Assembly: GCF_014522265.1 (NCBI RefSeq)
Contig: NZ_CP017024.1
Coordinates: 2,570,001-2,634,000, forward strand
From: Pseudomonas oryzihabitans
GTDB lineage: Bacteria > Pseudomonadota > Gammaproteobacteria > Pseudomonadales > Pseudomonadaceae
Reading direction: 5' to 3'
Length of the DNA stretch: 64,000 nucleotides
The notes under the pieces were generated by a model. The model ran no database searches. It was not told where the DNA came from and worked only from the letters and a program-made list of their open reading frames with translations. A program made the position numbers and the translations under genes. This document shows positions 18,556-27,066 of the stretch, one piece after another (the first letter of the stretch is position 1; each line of letters begins with the position of its first letter).

Positions 18556-19341
18556 GCCCTTCGCCAGCCGCTGGGCCGGCCAGGATCCCTTCGTCGCCGT
18601 GGAGGCCCTGCAGGGCCAGGTCTATCGCGAGCTGGACGGACGCCGCACCCTGCGCACCGAGGTGGCCGGTCGTGGCTACTTCGTCAAGATCCACCGCGGC
18701 ATCGGCTGGGGCGAGATCGCCAAGAATCTGCTGCAGGCCAAGCAGCCGGTGCTGGGTGCGCGCCAGGAATGGCAGGCCATCGAGCGGCTGCACCAGGTCG
18801 GCGTGCCGACCATGACCGCGGTGGCCTTCGGCGAGCGCGGCGCCAATCCGGCGACCCAGCACTCCTTCATCATCACCGAGGAGCTGGCGCCCACCGTCAG
18901 TCTCGAAGACTTCAGCCTCGACTGGGTCCGCCAGCCCCCGAGCCCCTGCTCAAGCGGGCGCTGATCGCCGAGGTGGCGCGCATGACCGGGGCCATGCACC
19001 GGGCGGGCGTCAACCATCGCGATTGCTACATCTGCCATTTCCTGCTCGACACCGCCCAGCCGGTCACCGTGGCCAATCTGCGACTGTGGCTGATCGACCT
19101 GCACCGCGCCCAGTGCCGCACCCAGGTGCCCCGGCGCTGGCGCGACAAGGACCTGGCCGGGCTGTATTTCTCCGCCCTGGGCATCGGCCTGACGCAGCGC
19201 GACTTCCTGCGCTTCCTGCAGGGCTACTTCCAGCGGCCGCTGCGCGAGATCCTGCGCGACGAGGCGCCGCTGCTGGCGCGTCTGGAACGCAAGGCCGCCG
19301 CCTTGCTGGAGCGCAAGGAACGCTACGGGGACCGGCTCTGA
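18536..19341 (+). CDS. waaP: LPS core heptose(I) kinase WaaP/RfaP, with a frameshift
   Basis: A kinase that phosphorylates heptose I of the LPS inner core, a modification needed for outer-membrane integrity in Pseudomonas. From ATG 18536 it reads MTLQLREPFASRWAGQDPF, then VAGRGYFVKIHRGIGWGEI with the ATP-binding Lys. The catalytic loop NHRDCYICHFLL has Asp in the HRD position, and the metal-binding segment is WLIDLHRAQ. The frame breaks in the CCCCC run at 18935-18939, between DWVRQP and PEPLLKRALIAEVARMTG. One extra C restores 268 residues, the usual length. Overlaps waaG at the 5' end and the next gene by one base (TGATG). Confidence 0.92.
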
Positions 19342-20070
19342 TGGCTGACTGGCGCATCGATTCCAGCGTTGCCCACCTGCCCGAATTCGCCACCCTGGAA
19401 GCGGTGTTCGCCCTCGACGGCGAACGCCTGACCAGCGATCCGCTGTCGGAAGTGGTGCGCATCGAGCGCGACGGCATCCGCTACTACGTCAAGCGCTACC
19501 ACGGCGCCGGCAAGGGGCTGCGGCGCTATGTCGGGCGGCCGCGGGTCAAGGCCGAATGGCAGAATCTCAAGCGTTTCGCCAAGTGGGGCATCGCCACCGC
19601 GCCGGTGGTGGCCTGGGGATGGAGCGCTCGCCCCGGGGCTTCGCCCGCGGCGCCATGATCACCCGCGAGATTCCCGACACCCTGGACCTCGCCGAGCTGG
19701 CCAGGCGCGAGGATCCGCGGCTGCGCGACCGGGTGTGGGTGGACAACGTCAGCCGTCAGCTGGCCGCGGCGACCCGTACCCTGCACGACCACCATTTCGT
19801 CCATAACGATCTCAAGTGGCGCAACCTGCTGGTGGATGGTCAGGGCGTGCTCTATCTCATCGACTGCCCGGCCGGCGCCTTCTGGGTCGGCCACTGGCTG
19901 CGCTGGCGCATCGTCAAGGACCTGGCCTGCCTGGACAAGGTGGCCAAGTACCAGCTGTCGCGCACCCAGCGCCTCAGGTTCTATCTGCAATACCGCGGTC
20001 GCGCGCGCCTCAGCGACAACGACAAGGGGCGCATCCGCGAGGTACTGGACTATTTCAAGGGCGGGAATGA
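19341..20070 (+). CDS. LPS core kinase-like protein (InaA/WapP family), two frameshifts
   Basis: A kinase-fold protein of the lipopolysaccharide kinase/InaA group found after waaP in Pseudomonas (the WapP/WapQ group). It has a Lys in IRYYVKRYHGAGKG, catalytic loop FVHNDLKWRNLL with Asp and Asn, and a LIDCPAG metal-binding segment in place of DFG. All key residues are present, so it is probably an active sugar kinase acting on core heptose. Two breaks are visible. At 19615-19618 (GGGG run), VVAWG is followed in another frame by MERSPRGFARGAMITREIPD. At 20058-20060 (GGG run) one extra base gives the ending YFKGRE and a TGA at 20068-20070 overlapping the next ATG, as in neighbouring pairs. Corrected length 243 residues. 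Confidence 0.82.
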
Positions 20071-20822
20071 ACGAGGTGTGGGCGGCCGAGGATCGGGCCG
20101 TGCTGGCCGGCCAGGGCCTGGACAGCTTCGCGGCGCTGTGGGCGCTGGAGCTGACCGCGGTGGACGAACCCAACCAGGGACGCGGCGGTTTCAGCCAGGT
20201 GTTTCGCCTGGACGTTGGCGGCCATGGCTACTACCTCAAGCGCCAGCGCGACTACCTGACCCGCACCCTGGCCCGCCCGCTTGGCGAGCCGACCTTCGCC
20301 CGCGAGAGTCGCAACATCCGCCGCTACGCCGAGCGCGGCATCCCGTCGCTGGAGCTGGCCTATTACGGCGAGCGCCGCGATGACCAGGGCTGGCGCGCCA
20401 TCCTGCTGACCCGGGCGCTGGATGACTGGCGCGATCTCGACAGCTGGCTGCGTGTCTGGGCGCACCTGGCTCCCGAGGAGCGCCAGGCGGTGCTGGTCGC
20501 CGTTGGCGAACTGGCTCGCCAGCTGCACGGCGCCGGCCAGGTGCACGGCTGCTTCTATCCCAAGCATCTGTTCCTGCAGCGTCAGGGCGAAGGCCTGGCC
20601 GCGCGGCTGATCGATCTGGAAAAGACCCGGCCGCTGCTGTTCGGCCGGCGCGATCGCCTGCGCGATCTCGAACCCCTGCTGCGCCGCGCGCCGCAATGGA
20701 GCGAGCAGGACATCGCCCGCCTGCTGGCGAGTTATCTGGACCAGCCGCTGGACAGCGTCGCCGTGCGCGACTGGAGTCGGCGTCTGGCCGGGCGTCGCCG
20801 CCACAAGGAGCGCAAGGCATGA
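20067..20822 (+). CDS. LPS kinase-like InaA-family protein lacking the catalytic Asp
   Basis: A 251-residue protein of the lipopolysaccharide kinase/InaA family (WapQ-like group). N-terminal part: GRGGFSQVFRLDVGGHGYYLKRQRDY, holding the glycine-rich loop and ATP Lys. Where WaaP has HRDCYICHF, this protein has HGCFYPKHLFL, so the catalytic Asp is replaced by Cys. The following RLIDLEKTR metal-binding stretch is retained. This HxCxYPKH form is, as far as I recall, seen across the InaA branch, so it may be a family trait rather than damage. ATG 20067 overlaps the preceding stop (ATGA), and the gene overlaps the next by 4 bases. It probably acts in core phosphorylation or as a pseudokinase partner. 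Confidence 0.8.
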   Translation: MNEVWAAEDRAVLAGQGLDSFAALWALELTAVDEPNQGRGGFSQVFRLDVGGHGYYLKRQRDYLTRTLARPLGEPTFARESRNIRRYAERGIPSLELAYYGERRDDQGWRAILLTRALDDWRDLDSWLRVWAHLAPEERQAVLVAVGELARQLHGAGQVHGCFYPKHLFLQRQGEGLAARLIDLEKTRPLLFGRRDRLRDLEPLLRRAPQWSEQDIARLLASYLDQPLDSVAVRDWSRRLAGRRRHKERKA

Positions 20823-22239
20823 CCCTGGAGCAACTGACCAAGGCCGGTCGTGCGCCGACCCTGCCGTTGCGCATCGAACTGCCCAGTGGCGAGTTGGAAC
20901 TGCTGTCGCTGCTCAGGGTGCTGCCCGGTCAGCGCTATGTCGGCGAGGCCCGCTGGCAGGGCCGGCGGGTGCTGGCCAAGCTGCTGGTCGGCGAGCGCGC
21001 GAGTCGGCAATTCGCCCGCGAGCGCGAGGGGTGCCGCCTGCTGGCGGCCGCCGCGGCGCCGACCCCCACGCTGCTGGAGAGCGGCGAGGCGAGCGGGCAG
21101 GGCGCCTGGCTGGTGTTCGACTTCATCGAGGCGGCGCCCAGCGTCGAGCAGCTCTGGCAGCCGCTCGTCACCGAGCCGCCCCTGTCGCCGGCACAGGACG
21201 CGTTGCTCGGCGCGGCCCTCGCCACCCTGGCGCGGCTGCATGCCCAGGGGCTCTGGCAAGCCGATCTGCACCTGGACAACCTGCTGGTCAAGGACGGCGC
21301 CGCCCTGGTCATAGACGCGGCGGACATCCAGGCCGAGACCGTCGGCCAGCCGCTGTCCCAGGCGCGGGTGCAGGAGAATCTGGCGGTGTTCTTCGCCCAG
21401 TTGCCGGCCGCCCTGGATGCTCAGCTGGAAGAGCTGCTGATCCACTACCTGCTGGTCAATGCCGAACACGCCCTGCGCCTGGAAGCTCTGCTGGCGCGTA
21501 TCGCCGAGATCCGCCGCTGGCGCCTGGCCGACTACCTGAAGAAGAGCGGCCGGGAATGCACCCTGTTCGCCGTCACCCGCAGCGCCTTTGGCCTGATCGC
21601 CGTGCGGCGCACCTGGCTGAGTCGCCTGGAAGGCCTGCTGGCCGATCCCGACGCCGCCCTGGCCGGCCTGCCGACCTTCAAGGACGGCGGCGCCGCCACC
21701 GTGGCCCGCGTGCAGTGGCAGGACCAGGACCTGGTGCTCAAGAGATACAACATCAAGGGCTTCGGCCATTGGCTGACGCGCTTCTGGCGACCGAGCCGAG
21801 CCTGGCACAGCTGGCGCGAGGGCATCGGCTGCGATTCCTCGGCATTCCCACTCCCGAGCCGCTGGCCGTGCGCGAGCGCCGCTTTCTCGGCCTGCGCGGG
21901 CGCGCCTATCTGGTCACGCCCTTCGTCGACGGACCCAATCTGCTGGAGCGCTTCGCGCCCTATGTGCAGTCGGCGCCGCCTGCGGTCGAGCTGGAGGCCT
22001 TGCTGGCGCTGGTCGAGGCCCTGCGTCGCGAGCGCCTCGGCCATGGCGATTTCAAGGGCACCAACCTGATCTGGCATGAAGGTCGCTGGCTGGTGATCGA
22101 CCTCGACGCCCTCCAGGCCCATGGCAGCGACCGTGCCTACGCCGCCGCCTATGCCCGCGACCGCGCCCGGCTGTTGCGCAACTGGCCGGCCGACAGCGCC
22201 CTGCATCGCCTGCTCGACGAGCGCCTGCCGCCAGCCTGA
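20819..22239 (+). CDS. Tandem kinase-domain LPS core protein, with a frameshift
   Basis: A 473-residue (corrected) protein with two kinase-like domains. Domain 1: VLAKLLVGERASRQFARERE (Lys), catalytic loop GLWQADLHLDNLLVKDG and VIDAADI. Domain 2: LVLKRYNIKGFGHW (Lys), loop LGHGDFKGTNLIWHEGRW and LVIDLDAL. Both loops keep Asp and Asn. The protein matches the large kinase-like gene in the P. aeruginosa waa cluster just before the carbamoyltransferase. The frame breaks at 21823/21824: WREG then HRLRFLGIPTPEPL in the next frame. One extra C (GGC to GGCC) restores it. It starts at ATG 20819 (ATGA overlap) and is the last gene of the tightly overlapping waaF-to-kinase series. Confidence 0.82.
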
Positions 22240-22425
22240 GCGCCGACCCGCCATCTGTACCGGGGCTGAATCGCCGTGCGCTAGGCCCCGCTCCGGCGTG
22301 CGGCCATTACCCGTGGCCTGCCTGAACGGCTATAATTCGCCGTTTTTGAGGCGAGGCGGGCCTGCAGCGGCCTCGCGAAACCCCGGCGAACTCCTCTGGC
22401 TTCGCCCTGTACAGAGGCTTTACCT
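22240..22425 (+). promoter_or_regulatory. Intergenic region with TATAAT box upstream of wapO
   Basis: This 186-bp gap breaks the overlapping gene series. A perfect TATAAT lies at 22331-22336, but the -35 region (near 22307-22313, TTACCC) is weak. Downstream, GCGAGGC and GCCTCGC (22351-22377) could pair into a leader hairpin. The region probably contains a promoter that lets wapO and the genes after it be expressed separately. Confidence 0.4.
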
Positions 22426-24168
22426 GTGTCCCTGACCGTCCTTGGCCTGTCCGGCGCCCTCAGCCACGATCCCTCCGCCGCGCTCTATATCGACGGCAAG
22501 CTGATCGCCGCGGTGGAAGAAGAACGCTTCGTGCGCGACAAGCATGCCAAGAATCGCATGCCCTACGAGTCGGCCAAGTTCTGCCTGGAACAGGCCGGGA
22601 TCAGCCCCGCCGATGTCGACGTGGTGGCCATTCCCTATGCGCCCATCAGTCTCTTCGGCGAAGCCCGCTGGCACTACGCCAAGCGCTATGCCTACGCCCC
22701 GGATCGCGCCCTGGACGCCATCCTGTTCGGCAATCGTCGCTACCACCGCTACCAGAAGCGCATCGAGTGGTGCCTGGTGCAGCTCGGCTTCGACCTGAAG
22801 AAGGTCAAGCTGGAAGCCGTCGAGCACCACCTGGCCCATGCCTCCAGTGCCTACCACTGCTCGGGTTTCAGCGAAAAGACCGCGATCCTTGGCATCGATG
22901 GCAAGGGCGAGTACGCCACCACCTTCTTCGGCTACGGCGAGAACGGCAAGATCCACAAGATCAAGGAGTTCTACGACCCGGACTCCCTGGGTGGCCTCTA
23001 TGGCGCCCTCACCGAATTCCTCGGCTTCGAGATGCTCGACGGCGAATTCAAGGTCATGGGCATGGCGCCCTATGGCGATGCCAGCAAGTACGATTTCTCG
23101 CGCCTGGCGAAATTCGAGAACGGCGAGCTGATCATCAACACCGACTACGCCAACGTCATCGGCTTCCGCCGCTACAAGGAAAAGGGCAAGGGCTACTACT
23201 TCTCGCCCAAGCTGATCGAGTGGCTGGGACCCAAGCGTGAAGGCGACATCGCCGACGATCCCTACATCCACTATGCCGCCAGCATGCAGGCGCTGTTCGA
23301 ACGCCTGGCGCTGGAGATGATGGACTACTACCTGGGCGACATCATCCGCCAGACCGGCAAGCTCGCCTTTGCCGGCGGCTGCGCGCTCAACGTCAAGCTC
23401 AACCAGAAGATCATCGCCCGTCCCGAGGTCAAGGAGCTGTTCGTCCAGCCCGCCTCGGGCGACGCCGGCACCGCCGTCGGCGCTGCCGCCTACGTCTCCC
23501 ACGCCCGTGGCGTGCCGGTGGAGAAGATGGAGCACGTCTATCTCGGCCCCGGCTACAGCAACGAAGACGTCATCGCCGCCTGCGCCCGCCATCCCAACGC
23601 ACCCAAGTGGGAGCGGATCGACAACATGCCCCAGCGCATCGCCGAGATCATGGTGGCCGGCAATCCGGTGGCCTGGTTCCAGGGTCGCCTGGAATTCGGT
23701 CCGCGCGCCCTGGGCGGTCGCTCCATCATCGGCTGCCCCAGCGTGCCGGGCGTGGCCGATCGCATCAACGCCCAGATCAAGTTCCGCGAGCGCTGGCGGC
23801 CCTTCTGCCCGTCCATGCTCGATACCGTGGCGCCGCAGATGCTCAAGGTCGACCATCCCTCGCCCTTCATGACCTTTACCTTCGAGGTCAACGAGGAATG
23901 GAAGAGCCGGGTGCCCGAGGTGGTCCACGAAGACGGCACCTCCCGCGCCCAGGTGCTGGAGCGCCGGCATAATCCGTGCTGGTACGACCTCATGGTCGAG
24001 CTGGAAAAGCTCACCGGCAACGGCGTCTCCCTCAATACCTCGCTCAACCGCCGCGGCGAACCCATGGTCTGCTCGCCCACCGATGCCCTGAACATGTTCT
24101 TCGGCTCGGACCTGCAGTACCTGATCATGGAAGACGTCCTGGTGATCAAGGAGGGGGCCGGCCTATGA
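22426..24168 (+). CDS. wapO: LPS core carbamoyltransferase WapO (NodU/CmcH family)
   Basis: A 580-residue O-carbamoyltransferase. In Pseudomonas LPS this gene's product is linked to 7-O-carbamoylation of heptose II. The N-terminal YrdC/Kae1-like half has LGLSGALSHDPSAAL, EEERFVRDKHAKNRMP, the metal-binding histidines in VEHHLAHASSAYH, and GIDGKGEY. The C-terminal half has AGGCALNVKLNQ, QPASGDAGTAVGAA, GRLEFGPRALGGRSI, FCPSML and LNTSLNRRGEPMVCSPTDAL. All match the family. The start is GTG at 22426 with AGAGG upstream. It overlaps wapH by 4 bases (ATGA). Confidence 0.9.
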   Translation: MSLTVLGLSGALSHDPSAALYIDGKLIAAVEEERFVRDKHAKNRMPYESAKFCLEQAGISPADVDVVAIPYAPISLFGEARWHYAKRYAYAPDRALDAILFGNRRYHRYQKRIEWCLVQLGFDLKKVKLEAVEHHLAHASSAYHCSGFSEKTAILGIDGKGEYATTFFGYGENGKIHKIKEFYDPDSLGGLYGALTEFLGFEMLDGEFKVMGMAPYGDASKYDFSRLAKFENGELIINTDYANVIGFRRYKEKGKGYYFSPKLIEWLGPKREGDIADDPYIHYAASMQALFERLALEMMDYYLGDIIRQTGKLAFAGGCALNVKLNQKIIARPEVKELFVQPASGDAGTAVGAAAYVSHARGVPVEKMEHVYLGPGYSNEDVIAACARHPNAPKWERIDNMPQRIAEIMVAGNPVAWFQGRLEFGPRALGGRSIIGCPSVPGVADRINAQIKFRERWRPFCPSMLDTVAPQMLKVDHPSPFMTFTFEVNEEWKSRVPEVVHEDGTSRAQVLERRHNPCWYDLMVELEKLTGNGVSLNTSLNRRGEPMVCSPTDALNMFFGSDLQYLIMEDVLVIKEGAGL

Positions 24169-25298
24169 CGCGTTCCGCCGAACCGCGGGTGCTGCAGTTC
24201 TGTCATGGCTACGACGGTCCCTTCCTCGACTGCGCCCGCCAGACCGCCAGCCTCTTCGCGGGCAGCGGCTATCGCGTCACCACGGTCTTTCTCACCGGCA
24301 CGGCCGATGCCGAGGTGGCCGCCGGCTGCGGTAGCGACGAGGTGCTGTTCCTCGAGTATTCCTCCAAGGACGTGCGGGGCCTCAAGCTCGGCGCCATCCA
24401 GGCGCTGCGCGAGATCGTCCGCTCGCGCGGTATCCGCTTCGTCATCGCCCATAGATTCAAGCCGATCTGGATCGCCTGCCTGGCCACCAATCTGCCGGTG
24501 ATCGGCGTCCACCATGCCTTTGGCGACTACGACCGGCTCGGCCGGCGGCTGTTCGCCAAGCTGATGAGCAAGCGCCTGACCCTGCTGGGCGTCTCCGACG
24601 CGGTACGCGACGAGTTGCGCCAGCGCCTCAAGGACTGGCCGGCCGAGCGCATCGAGACCCTCTACAACCGTCTGGACGTCGAGGCGGTGGAACGCGAACT
24701 GCTGCCGGCCGACGAGGCCCGCGCCGGGCTCAAGCTGCCCCAGGACGCCTGGATCGTCGGCAACGTCGGTCGCCTGCATCCGGACAAGGACCAGGCCACC
24801 CTGCTGCGCGGCTTCGCCGCCGCCCTGCCGAATCTGCCGGCCAATGCCCTGCTGGCGCTCCTCGGCAAGGGCCGCCTGGAAGAAGACCTCAAGGACCTGG
24901 CCCGCGAACTGGCGATCGCCGACCGGGTGCTGTTCCTTGGTCAGGTAGACGGCGCCCGGCGCTATTTCAAGGCTTTCGACGTCTTCGCCCTGAGTTCCGA
25001 CCACGAGCCCTTCGGCATGGTCCTGCTGGAGGCCATGGCCGCCGGCGTCCCGCTGATCGCCACTTCCTGCGGTGGCGCGCGGGAGATCGTCGAGGGGGTC
25101 GGCTTCCTCTTTCCCCTCGGCGACGCCGAAGCCCTCGGCCAGGGCCTGCAGCACCTCGGCCGCCTGGCGCCGAGCCAGAGACGCGCCTGCGTGCAGCACA
25201 TGCGCGAGCGCCTGGCCGAACGCTTCTCCGACGAGGCCGTGCGCCGTGACTTCTGGCGCCTGCCGATGGTCGCCGCCTTCAAGGCCCCGGCGCCGTGA
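24165..25298 (+). CDS. wapH: LPS core glycosyltransferase WapH (GT4)
   Basis: A 377-residue GT4 glycosyltransferase. The donor-binding domain has VGNVGRLHPDKDQATLLRGF and the E-x7-E region SSDHEPFGMVLLEAMAAGVPLIAT with GGAREIV. Its place directly after the carbamoyltransferase matches P. aeruginosa WapH, which adds an outer-core glucose. ATG at 24165 overlaps the wapO stop; it ends overlapping the next gene's GTG (GTGA). The GT4 call is firm; the exact sugar is inferred from gene order. Confidence 0.85.
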   Translation: MTRSAEPRVLQFCHGYDGPFLDCARQTASLFAGSGYRVTTVFLTGTADAEVAAGCGSDEVLFLEYSSKDVRGLKLGAIQALREIVRSRGIRFVIAHRFKPIWIACLATNLPVIGVHHAFGDYDRLGRRLFAKLMSKRLTLLGVSDAVRDELRQRLKDWPAERIETLYNRLDVEAVERELLPADEARAGLKLPQDAWIVGNVGRLHPDKDQATLLRGFAAALPNLPANALLALLGKGRLEEDLKDLARELAIADRVLFLGQVDGARRYFKAFDVFALSSDHEPFGMVLLEAMAAGVPLIATSCGGAREIVEGVGFLFPLGDAEALGQGLQHLGRLAPSQRRACVQHMRERLAERFSDEAVRRDFWRLPMVAAFKAPAP

Positions 25299-26254
25299 AA
25301 GTCCTGTTCCTGGTCCAGAAGGAGCAACGCATCCTGCTGGACCACTTCTATGCCAGCATCGCCGCCCACTGCGAGTGCGACCTGCGCTGGCTGAGTGACG
25401 AGGAACAGGCCGATCTGCGCGGCTATTTCCGCCGCGCGGTGCCCCAGCCCGAGCAATACGATCGCATCCTGCTTTTTCTCAGATTCAAGAAGCAGCTCAG
25501 GCAGGTCGCCTTCATCCGCAGCCTGCCCAATCTGGTGGAGCTGGAGCACGACGCCTACCAGAATTTCATCCCCTGCAAGTACACCGGCAAATTCAGCCGC
25601 TACTACCGGGCCATGCCCCACGTCAGGGTGCTGGTCTCCGGCGCCGGCGTGGCGCGGCGGCTGCAGGAGGAGGGGGTGGACGCCCACTTCGTGCCCAAGG
25701 GCTACGACGACAGCCGGCTGCGCGACCTGGGGCTCGAACGCGACATCGAACTGGGCTTCGTCGGCAGCCTCGGCAGCGTGGCCTACAGCGGGCGCAAGCA
25801 ATTGCTGGAAGACCTGGCCAAGGTCGAGCCGCTGCTGATCACCAAGACCCGCTCGGGCGACGAATACCTGCAGACCCTCAACCGCATCCGCTACTTCGTT
25901 GGCGCCGATGTCGGCATGGGCGAATACATGATCAAGAACTTCGAGGCCATGGCCTGCGGCTGCGTGCTCTTCACCTTCGATCAGGGTGAAGAGGAGAACC
26001 GCGCCCTGGGTTTCGCGGATGGCGTCAACGTGGTGCTCTATCGCTCGCTGGACGAGTTGCGCGAGAAACTCGCCCGGCTGCGCGGCGATCCGGCGCACGC
26101 CGCGACCATCGCCAGGGCTGGAGAGGCCCTGGCGCGTCACTCTTTCGCTTTCGGCCACTTGGGTGAGCGCATCGTTTCGGCTATAACCCCAGCGCTGCGA
26201 CCGGCAGTCGCTCCGGGGTTCCTGCACCGCCTGCTCGGCAGGCTGGGACGCTGA
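25295..26254 (+). CDS. ssg: Glycosyltransferase Ssg-like
   Basis: A 319-residue glycosyltransferase starting MKVLFLVQKEQRILLDHFYA. It shows a GT-B-like C-terminal half (VPKGYDDSRL, LGFVGSLGSVAYSGRKQLL, KNFEAMACGCVLFTFDQGEE). Pseudomonas Ssg, encoded between dnpA and wapR in P. aeruginosa, has this N-terminus and affects LPS/exopolysaccharide, phage sensitivity and surface spreading. The start is GTG 25295, coupled to the wapH stop. Mutational studies in Pseudomonas point to a cell-surface sugar role, but the donor and acceptor are unknown. Confidence 0.75.
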   Translation: MKVLFLVQKEQRILLDHFYASIAAHCECDLRWLSDEEQADLRGYFRRAVPQPEQYDRILLFLRFKKQLRQVAFIRSLPNLVELEHDAYQNFIPCKYTGKFSRYYRAMPHVRVLVSGAGVARRLQEEGVDAHFVPKGYDDSRLRDLGLERDIELGFVGSLGSVAYSGRKQLLEDLAKVEPLLITKTRSGDEYLQTLNRIRYFVGADVGMGEYMIKNFEAMACGCVLFTFDQGEEENRALGFADGVNVVLYRSLDELREKLARLRGDPAHAATIARAGEALARHSFAFGHLGERIVSAITPALRPAVAPGFLHRLLGRLGR

Positions 26255-26304
26255 TGCGCTGCCCGAGGTCCGGCTTTCGACTCAACTGGCAGAAAGGGTA
26301 GAAC

Positions 26305-27066
26305 GTGCAGTTTTCCGCCGACAGCGACATCTCCGTGGTCGTCACCAGTTGCGGGCGCTTCGACCTGCTGCGGCAGACGCTGGCGACCTTCGACGAATTC
26401 AACACCGCGCCCATCCGCCGCGTCTTCATCACCGAAGATTCCGGTGACGAGGCGGTACGCGACTGCATCCCCGCCCATTGGCGCGAACACACCGAGTTCA
26501 TCGTCAACAATCCCAAGCTTGGCCAGATGCGCAGTGTCGACGCCGCCTATGCCCGGGTCGAGACCAGCTGGATCTTCCACTGCGAAGACGACTGGGCCTT
26601 CTATCGCCCGGGCTTCATCGAGGACTCCCAGGCGCTGCTGGAGGCCGATCCCCAGGCGCTGCAGGTCTGGCTGCGCAGCCATGCCCATGACCTGGCGATC
26701 CACAGCCCCTACGTCTATCTCAAGTCGCGGCAGGTGCATGCCGGTATTGCCTTTTACGAAGTCGGCTCGCACAAGCCCGAATGGCAGGGCTTTTCCTTCA
26801 ATCCCGGTCTGCGCCGGCGCGCCGACTACCTGCTGCACGCCCCCTATGGCGACCTGAGCGGCGAGAAGGAACTGTCCCGGCGCTATGCCGACGCCCAGCG
26901 CCACGCGCTGATCCTGGAAAACGATGCCGTGCTGCATACCGGCTTCGGCCAGCACGTGGTCAGCGACAAGGACCGCAACGACAAGCAGAAGCGCCGGCGG
27001 ATGGAACGCATCAAACTGGCACTGGCCTTCCTGGTCGGCGCACTCCTGGGAGCCCTGTTGTGGTGA
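26305..27066 (+). CDS. Membrane-anchored family 2 glycosyltransferase (possible WapR equivalent)
   Basis: A 253-residue GT2 (GT-A fold) glycosyltransferase: ISVVVTSCGRFDLLRQTL opens the nucleotide-binding domain, and FHCEDDWAFYRPGF provides the DxD-like metal site (EDDW). The C-terminal ~20 residues (KLALAFLVGALLGALLW) form a single hydrophobic helix after a Lys/Arg-rich segment, suggesting C-terminal anchoring in the inner membrane. The start is GTG 26305 with AAAGGG upstream. It sits between ssg and waaL, exactly where P. aeruginosa has wapR (outer-core rhamnosyltransferase), but I cannot confirm orthology. Its stop overlaps the waaL GTG (GTGA). Confidence 0.75.
   Translation: MQFSADSDISVVVTSCGRFDLLRQTLATFDEFNTAPIRRVFITEDSGDEAVRDCIPAHWREHTEFIVNNPKLGQMRSVDAAYARVETSWIFHCEDDWAFYRPGFIEDSQALLEADPQALQVWLRSHAHDLAIHSPYVYLKSRQVHAGIAFYEVGSHKPEWQGFSFNPGLRRRADYLLHAPYGDLSGEKELSRRYADAQRHALILENDAVLHTGFGQHVVSDKDRNDKQKRRRMERIKLALAFLVGALLGALLW

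Noticed and set aside
22420-23970. 516-residue minus frame opposite the carbamoyltransferase
   Set aside because: Shadow; no motifs, and wapO is clear.
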